Part shown: piece by piece, positions 5,389 to 9,316 of the stretch
How the letters are laid out: every line of letters begins with the position of its first letter
Numbering within the stretch: position 1 is the stretch's first letter
Assembly: GCA_007123625.1 (NCBI GenBank)
Contig: SKKS01000340.1
Coordinates: 1 to 9,316, forward strand
Length of the DNA: 9,316 bases
Direction of reading: 5' to 3'
From: Paracoccaceae bacterium
Lineage (GTDB): Bacteria > Pseudomonadota > Alphaproteobacteria > Rhodobacterales > Rhodobacteraceae
Made by a program: the position numbers and the translations under genes
Notes under the pieces: model-generated
The model's database searches: none
What the model was told of the DNA's origin: nothing
Seen by the model: only the letters and a program-made list of their open reading frames with translations

Positions 5389-6810
5389 ATGACCGACACA
5401 CCCTTTCGCCCCTTCGAAACACACCTGGACAAACCTGCCACGCTGGCGCTTCTGCGCGAGGCGGTGGCCGGGGCGGACGATGGTGAGCTGTTTCTGGAAC
5501 GCCGTGTTTCCGAGGCGCTGATGCTCGATGACGGGCGCATCCGCTCGGCCAGCTATGACGCCTCCGAAGGGTTCGGCCTGCGCGCGGTACGCGGCGAAGT
5601 GGCGGGTTACGCGCATTCCACCCATCTGACCGACTCCGCCCTGCGCCGCGCCGTCGGCACCGCGCGTCTGGCCGTGGGCGATGGCGGCGGGGTGATGGCC
5701 CCCCCGCCCGGCGGCACCAACCGGCGGCTTTATTCCGACGCCGACCCCATGGCGGATGCTGCGTTTTCGGGAAAAATAGCGCTGCTGCGCGAAATCGATG
5801 ACTTTCTGCGCGGGGTCGATCCACGCGTGGTGCAGGTCACCGCCTCGCTGGCCGCCTCGCTGCAGGAGGTCGAGATCCTGCGCCCCGAGGACATCCACCT
5901 GCGCGACATCCGCCCCATGGCGCGGCTGAACATCGCGGTAATCGTCGAACACGAGGGGCGGCGGGAATCGGGCAGCGCGGGCGGCGGCGGGCGGTTCGGG
6001 CTGGCGGGACTGATGGTGCGCGATCATTGGGAGCCGGTCGCGCGCGAAGCCTTGCGCATCGCGCTGGTGAACCTGCGCGCCGAACCGGCACCTGCGGGGG
6101 TGATGGACGTGGTGCTTGGCCCCGGCTGGCCGGGGATCTTGCTGCACGAGGCCGTGGGCCACGGGCTTGAAGGCGATTTCAACCGCAAGCAAACCTCGGC
6201 CTTTGCCGGGTTGCTGGGACAAAGGGTCGCAGCCCCGGGCGTGACCGTGCTGGACGACGGCACCATCCCGGACCGGCGCGGGTCGATCAACATCGACGAC
6301 GAAGGCATGCCGTCGGCGCGCAACGTCCTGATCGAGGATGGCGTGCTGGTGGGCTACATGCAGGACCGCCAGAACGCGCGGCTGATGGGGGTGGCGCCCA
6401 CCGGCAACGGGCGGCGCGAATCCTATGCCCACATTCCCATGCCGCGTATGACCAACACCTACATGCCCGGCGGCGACACCGATCCGGCGGATATTCTGGC
6501 CGACCTGAAGGACGGCATCTATGCTGTGGGGTTCGGGGGCGGGCAGGTGGACATCACCAACGGCAAGTTCGTGTTCTCGTGCACCGAAGCCTACCGCGTG
6601 AAGGACGGCAAGGTGGGCGCTCCGGTCAAGGGCGCAACGCTGATCGGCGACGGGCCGACCGCGTTGCAACGGATTCGCGGCATCGGCAACGACATGGCGC
6701 TGGACCCCGGCATGGGAAATTGCGGCAAGGCCGGACAGTGGGTGCCCGTGGGCGTGGGCCAGCCGACCTTGCTGATCGGCGGGCTGACCGTCGGCGGCAG
6801 CGCCGCCTGA
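5389..6810 (+). CDS. tldD: Metalloprotease TldD
   Basis: TldD pairs with TldE/PmbA to form a zinc-dependent protease that degrades unfolded peptides, matures microcin B17 in E. coli and influences the CcdA antitoxin and gyrase inhibition. The partner gene is not in this window. I choose ATG 5389 (MTDTPFRPFETHLDK) for a 473-residue protein, with GAGGAG at 5371-5376, a somewhat long 12 bases upstream. The TldD N-terminal domain occupies about residues 15-230. The catalytic zinc motif HEAVGH is at 253-258 within GILLHEAVGHGLEGDF. Further family motifs are NIDDEGMPSARN and GFGGGQVDITNGKFVFSC, followed by PGMGNCGKAGQWVPVGVGQP near the C-terminus, where Cys445 is at the position of the expected third zinc ligand. 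It is transcribed divergently from ctaC, and its stop overlaps the next gene. Confidence 0.96.
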   Translation: MTDTPFRPFETHLDKPATLALLREAVAGADDGELFLERRVSEALMLDDGRIRSASYDASEGFGLRAVRGEVAGYAHSTHLTDSALRRAVGTARLAVGDGGGVMAPPPGGTNRRLYSDADPMADAAFSGKIALLREIDDFLRGVDPRVVQVTASLAASLQEVEILRPEDIHLRDIRPMARLNIAVIVEHEGRRESGSAGGGGRFGLAGLMVRDHWEPVAREALRIALVNLRAEPAPAGVMDVVLGPGWPGILLHEAVGHGLEGDFNRKQTSAFAGLLGQRVAAPGVTVLDDGTIPDRRGSINIDDEGMPSARNVLIEDGVLVGYMQDRQNARLMGVAPTGNGRRESYAHIPMPRMTNTYMPGGDTDPADILADLKDGIYAVGFGGGQVDITNGKFVFSCTEAYRVKDGKVGAPVKGATLIGDGPTALQRIRGIGNDMALDPGMGNCGKAGQWVPVGVGQPTLLIGGLTVGGSAA

Positions 6811-7283
6811 TGGCCGCGCTGCGGTCGGCCATACGGGGCGACTGTGTGCTGGCCTGGCGCGACTGGCTGACGGGGTACGCCGCGATCTGGGTCCTGCCAA
6901 TTCCGCTGGGGCTGGCGCTGGCCTTCGGGTCGCTTCTCTATCGCTGGCCGTTCGAGGCACTGGGACGCGCGATCCCGGCGGACGGGCCGACGTCCTATGT
7001 GTTCGGGCTGGGCATGGTGCTGGTGTTCGTGCCCGCGTTTTCCTGGATAGGGTTGGTTCTGTCGGTGCCGGTAGTCTGGACCGCGATGCGGCTGGGGCTT
7101 GGCGGGTGGCTGGTCTTCGCCCTTGGCGGTGCCGCCAGCGGCGCGGTGGCCGGTGCGCTGCTTGGCGGCATGGCGCCGTTCGTTCCCACGGGAATCGGCG
7201 TGCTGAGCGCGCTGGCCTTTCACCGGATATTGCGCTGGCTCTGCCCCCGCGCCTTCGACACGCCGACGCAGCCGGACGGATGA
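6810..7283 (+). CDS. Small multi-span membrane protein of unknown function, coupled to tldD
   Basis: I do not recognise a family. The 157-residue frame starts at ATG 6810-6812, overlapping the tldD stop as TGATG, which implies translational coupling. A short basic N-terminus (MAALRSAIRGDCVLAWRDW) precedes about four hydrophobic spans: roughly 24-45, 64-91, 98-122 (small-residue rich, GGAASGAVAGALLGG) and 124-143. The tail is short and polar and ends TPTQPDG. The Gly/Ala zipper-like third span suggests tight helix packing. No catalytic or metal-binding motif is visible. Base composition and codon use match the neighbours, so it does not look acquired. Being co-translated with tldD hints at a functional link, for example membrane association of the protease or simple operon hitch-hiking, but neither is shown. 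It is followed by 159 bases before dprA. Confidence 0.8.
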   Translation: MAALRSAIRGDCVLAWRDWLTGYAAIWVLPIPLGLALAFGSLLYRWPFEALGRAIPADGPTSYVFGLGMVLVFVPAFSWIGLVLSVPVVWTAMRLGLGGWLVFALGGAASGAVAGALLGGMAPFVPTGIGVLSALAFHRILRWLCPRAFDTPTQPDG

Positions 7284-7379
7284 CCCCGCGCGAATCGTCG
7301 GCATGCGGCGGGGTTGGCGATGGGCAGGCACGGTGCATGAAAAACCGCGTCCTGGGCGAAAACGGGCGCGCGGGGGCGC

Positions 7380-7401
7380 GAATCTTTACCGGGCCTTAAC
7401 C
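7380..7401 (+). promoter_or_regulatory. CtrA-like box with adjacent GANTC site upstream of dprA
   Basis: TTTACCGGGCCTTAACC at 7385-7401 reads TTTA-N7-TTAAC, one base away from the CtrA full-site consensus TTAA-N7-TTAAC. GAATC at 7380-7384, directly upstream, is a GANTC site, the target of the cell-cycle methylase CcrM. The box lies 42-58 bases before the dprA start. CtrA control of DNA-uptake genes including dprA has been reported in Rhodobacter capsulatus as part of gene transfer agent reception, so a regulator of this kind is plausible. The motif is seen; binding is inferred. Confidence 0.5.
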
Positions 7402-7419
7402 AAAGCCGTGCAGTTTCAT

Positions 7420-7437
7420 CCTCAGAATGAGGCGAGG
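7420..7437 (+). promoter_or_regulatory. dprA ribosome binding site with a small hairpin
   Basis: Two purine-rich stretches lie before dprA: GAGG at 7429-7432 and GAGG at 7434-7437, the second five bases from the ATG. CCTCA (7420-7424) and TGAGG (7428-7432) form a perfect five-base-pair stem with a GAA loop, so the first anti-Shine-Dalgarno-like stretch can be paired while the second stays free. The proximal GAGG supports ATG 7443 as the start. Confidence 0.5.
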
Positions 7438-7442
7438 CGGCG

Positions 7443-8960
7443 ATGGTACAAGACTGGTTTTCTTCTCACCCACCCATCACCCCACCCACCGCAGAAGAGG
7501 ACGGGCTCACGCAGCTTCGTCTCATTCGCTCCGCCCGTGTCGGGCCCAGCACCTTCCACAGGCTGATCGACGCACACGGCAGTGCCCAAGCCGCGCTCGA
7601 TGCGCTGCCCGAGGTCGCGCGCTGCGCCGGTGTACGCGACTATCACCCCTGCCCCGAAGCCACCGCCTTGCGCGAAATCGACGCCGGCCGCGCCGCTGGG
7701 GCGCGCTTGCTGCTGCATGGCAGCCCCGAATACCCTGCCGCGCTGGCAGCGATTTCAGATGCGCCTCCGGTACTCTGGGCCATCGGGCAACAGGCGCTGG
7801 CCGCGCGTCCGTCGGTGGCCCTGGTGGGCGCGCGCAACGCGTCCAGCCTGGGCACTCGCATGGCCCGGCGGCTGGCCGAGGGACTTGGCCACCACGGCAT
7901 TGTCATCACTTCCGGTCTGGCGCGCGGGATCGACGCCGCCGCCCACACCGCCGCGCTGCCGACGGGCACCGTGGCGATCATGGCGGGCGGGGTGGACATG
8001 GTCTACCCCACGGAAAACATGCCACTTTATGAAAAAATCACGGAAACGGGCCTGCTGCTGTCGGAACAGCCCATGGGCATGGCCCCGCAAGCGCGCCATT
8101 TCCCGCGCCGCAACCGGATCGTCTCGGGAATGGCGCTGGCGGTGGTGGTCGTCGAAGCGGCAGAAAAGTCCGGCAGCCTTATAACCGCGCGCGAAGCGCT
8201 CGATCAGGGGCGCGAGATCATGGCCGTCCCCGGCCACCCCGTCGATGGGCGCGCCGCCGGCTGCAACCGCCTGATCCGCGAGGGCGCGACTCTTGTGCGA
8301 GGGGTCGAGGATATTCGCGCGGTCCTGCGGCTGCCCGATACCGCAGCCCTTACGCCCGCCGCGAATCGCGTCGCCGCCCGCATGGAGCACACGCGCGCGC
8401 CCGGCGCGCGCCCGGCGCACTCCGGCCACAGCACCCCCCCGCCCGTCCCCGCGACCGCTCGGCAAGCCCAGTTGCCCACCGCCGCCGCGGCCCAGGAAGC
8501 AGGCGACAGCGCGCCAGCCGCGCGGTCCAATAGGACCGACAAAGGCATGCCTCCGCCCCCCACGCCCCAAGCCGCTCAACCACCCCGGGCCACCCCCCCC
8601 CAGGGCACGGGCAACGTTGCCACCCACGCACCGCCACGCATCACCCATGTACCCGAAGCGCCGGAATCGACTGGCCGCAGCCAAAAGCACAGTGCCGGTG
8701 CCGCCCCCGTTTCCGCGCCACCGCCCGGAGCGCCCGCCAAAAAACGCCCGCAACATGCGCAAGCGCGCCCCGACGCGCCCCCGTTGCGCAATCCGCTGCA
8801 TGCGCGGCTGCTGGCCCTTACCGGCGCGGCGCCCGTGGCCGAAGACCAGTTGATCCGCGATCTGGCCGCCCCGGCCGCGCAAGTGCTGGGCGCAATCGTC
8901 GCGCTGGAACTCGAGGGCGTCCTCCACCGCCATCCGGGCGGATTGCTGACTCGCCGCTGA
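7443..8960 (+). CDS. dprA: DNA processing protein DprA (Smf) with an expanded linker
   Basis: DprA binds incoming single-stranded DNA, protects it and loads RecA during transformation. The 505-residue protein starts at ATG 7443. An N-terminal helical region (about 20-70) precedes the Rossmann-like DprA domain (about 88-298), with VALVGARNASSLG (125-137), SGLARGIDAAAH (157-168), GGVDMVYP, FPRRNRIVSG (220-229), EKSGSLITAREAL and VPGHP, all diagnostic. Residues about 303-447 form a Pro/Ala-rich, low-complexity linker, and 448-505 (LRNPLHARLLALTG onward) resemble the C-terminal winged helix. Family members are usually about 280-400 residues, so the excess is nearly all linker. The linker DNA contains C-tracts of seven, six and nine bases, but the frame is intact. 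A CtrA-like box precedes the gene. In related genomes I recall topA often follows; here an insertion-sequence end appears instead. Confidence 0.96.
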   Translation: MVQDWFSSHPPITPPTAEEDGLTQLRLIRSARVGPSTFHRLIDAHGSAQAALDALPEVARCAGVRDYHPCPEATALREIDAGRAAGARLLLHGSPEYPAALAAISDAPPVLWAIGQQALAARPSVALVGARNASSLGTRMARRLAEGLGHHGIVITSGLARGIDAAAHTAALPTGTVAIMAGGVDMVYPTENMPLYEKITETGLLLSEQPMGMAPQARHFPRRNRIVSGMALAVVVVEAAEKSGSLITAREALDQGREIMAVPGHPVDGRAAGCNRLIREGATLVRGVEDIRAVLRLPDTAALTPAANRVAARMEHTRAPGARPAHSGHSTPPPVPATARQAQLPTAAAAQEAGDSAPAARSNRTDKGMPPPPTPQAAQPPRATPPQGTGNVATHAPPRITHVPEAPESTGRSQKHSAGAAPVSAPPPGAPAKKRPQHAQARPDAPPLRNPLHARLLALTGAAPVAEDQLIRDLAAPAAQVLGAIVALELEGVLHRHPGGLLTRR

Positions 8961-9228
8961 CCCGCGCCCGCGCGGCCAATGGCGGATAAGCCGCCCTGGC
9001 GCACGGCTAAGACCCACGGGTACGGGGCCGTTCGGCGCCGCATGATGGAGCCCGGCTGGACGCAAGGAGAACGCTGGCGCCGTACCAGGCGCAACGGGTC
9101 ATGGGCTGGGACGCCGGGCCGGAACGCGGGATTTTGGTCACACAGCAAAGGCCTTGCGGCAAAAGTCACGGTGCACGGGTCACACGGGCCCCCAAGTTCA
9201 CACACTACTGCTCTGAGTCTGACACTTT
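8961..9228. other. Non-coding stretch between dprA and the right-edge gene
   Basis: I see no convincing gene here. One plus-strand frame (8979-9245) is open but has an unnatural Arg/Trp/His-rich composition and no ribosome site. The stretch holds the hairpin after dprA, the palindrome AAGGCCTT (9148-9155) and three copies of TCACAC (9138, 9180, 9198). The last part, from about 9194, may be the outer end of an insertion sequence whose transposase gene ends at 9229, but only one end is visible, so the boundary cannot be set. Confidence 0.4.
8976..9000 (+). terminator. Hairpin downstream of dprA
   Basis: GGCGG (8981-8985) and CCGCC (8991-8995) form a stem around the loop ATAAG, 20 bases after the dprA stop. 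Flanking CCA and TGG can extend the pairing across small internal mismatches. No T-run follows, so it is at best a weak or Rho-assisted terminator for dprA. Confidence 0.3.
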
Positions 9229-9316
9229 CTACCTGTTTCGCCTGACTTCGTCCAAGGCGTCGAGCGCGCGGCGTTCACGGGCGCGGATGTCTTCGGCGCT
9301 CTTGGTCCACCTGAAC
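9229..9316 (-). CDS. Probable IS630-family transposase, last 28 residues
   Basis: On the minus strand, reading inward from the window edge, the frame begins FRWTKSAEDI, continues RARERRALDALDEV and ends RRNR before TAG at 9231-9229. The opening resembles the short C-terminal tail of IS630-family transposases, which typically finish with a (P)F.WTK(S/T)A(D/E)(D/E)I segment and a final helix after the DDE catalytic core. The catalytic residues lie outside the window, so this rests on a short tail from memory. It could instead be another gene with a charged helical C-terminus. If correct, a DDE insertion sequence that targets TA dinucleotides sits to the right of dprA, and its terminal inverted repeat should lie within roughly the next 50 bases on the left. 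Confidence 0.5.
   Translation of the reverse strand, partial: FRWTKSAEDIRARERRALDALDEVRRNR

Noticed and set aside
5338..5391. TTG at 5338 as the tldD start
   Set aside because: The added 17 residues are not TldD-like, no ribosome site precedes the TTG, and this TTG is the first half of the FNR-like dyad. ATG 5389 has GAGGAG upstream.
7284..7313. CCCCGC and GCGGGG as a terminator after the tldD-coupled gene
   Set aside because: The stem is only six pairs with an 18-base loop and lacks a T-run, which is easily expected by chance in this GC-rich gap.
5170..7338. A 722-codon open frame on the minus strand
   Set aside because: It is antisense to tldD and the downstream membrane protein, with low-complexity Arg/Ala/His composition and no domain motif.
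8523..8538. Inverted repeat CGGTCC-AATA-GGACCG inside dprA
   Set aside because: It lies in coding DNA for the linker with no positional logic for a regulatory hairpin, and six-base stems are common at this GC content.
8979..9245. An 88-codon plus-strand frame after dprA
   Set aside because: It has no ribosome site, odd Trp/Arg/His composition and extends antisense into the probable transposase end. It looks like chance.
1..9316. tRNA, rRNA, CRISPR array, riboswitch or phage genes
   Set aside because: I scanned both strands and saw no cloverleaf-type clusters, spaced repeat arrays or phage protein motifs. The window is almost fully accounted for by ordinary chromosomal genes.

Overview
The window reads as chromosomal DNA from a high-GC alphaproteobacterium, most likely of the Rhodobacteraceae/Roseobacter group. 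The pointers are the gene order ctaC-ctaB-small ORF-ctaG-ctaE-surf1-thrC, which I recall as typical of Paracoccus and Rhodobacter relatives, the strong G/C third-position bias, and regulatory motifs of FNR, RegA/PrrA and CtrA type.

Minus strand, 1-5173: one compact gene block read right to left. It starts with ctaC (aa3-type cytochrome c oxidase subunit II, CuA), followed by ctaB (heme O synthase), a 61-residue single-span membrane protein (CoxF-like), ctaG (Cox11, CuB insertion), ctaE (subunit III), surf1 (heme a insertion) and thrC (threonine synthase), whose 3' end runs off the window. The block supplies two of the three core oxidase subunits plus heme and copper assembly factors. Subunit I (ctaD) is not here. 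Most junctions are short, and surf1 and thrC overlap by ATGA.

Intergenic 5174-5388: a divergent control region between ctaC and tldD. It holds a candidate ctaC promoter, an FNR-like box, a RegA/PrrA-like box and a repeat-rich ctaC leader. These are redox and oxygen regulator motifs, which suits a terminal oxidase operon.

Plus strand, 5389-8960: tldD (zinc peptidase of the TldD/PmbA system), then a small four-span membrane protein of unknown function coupled by a TGATG overlap, then dprA after a 159-base gap. The dprA leader has a CtrA-like box next to a GANTC site. The DprA protein has an unusually long Pro/Ala-rich linker before its C-terminal winged helix.

Right edge, 8961-9316: a non-coding stretch with a hairpin, then the last 28 codons of a minus-strand gene resembling the C-terminus of an IS630-family transposase, so an insertion sequence probably sits just beyond dprA.

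Nothing here is clearly a new biological system. The most interesting leads are the CtrA-like box at dprA, the cluster of redox-regulator motifs at ctaC, the uncharacterised tldD-coupled membrane protein and the expanded DprA linker.
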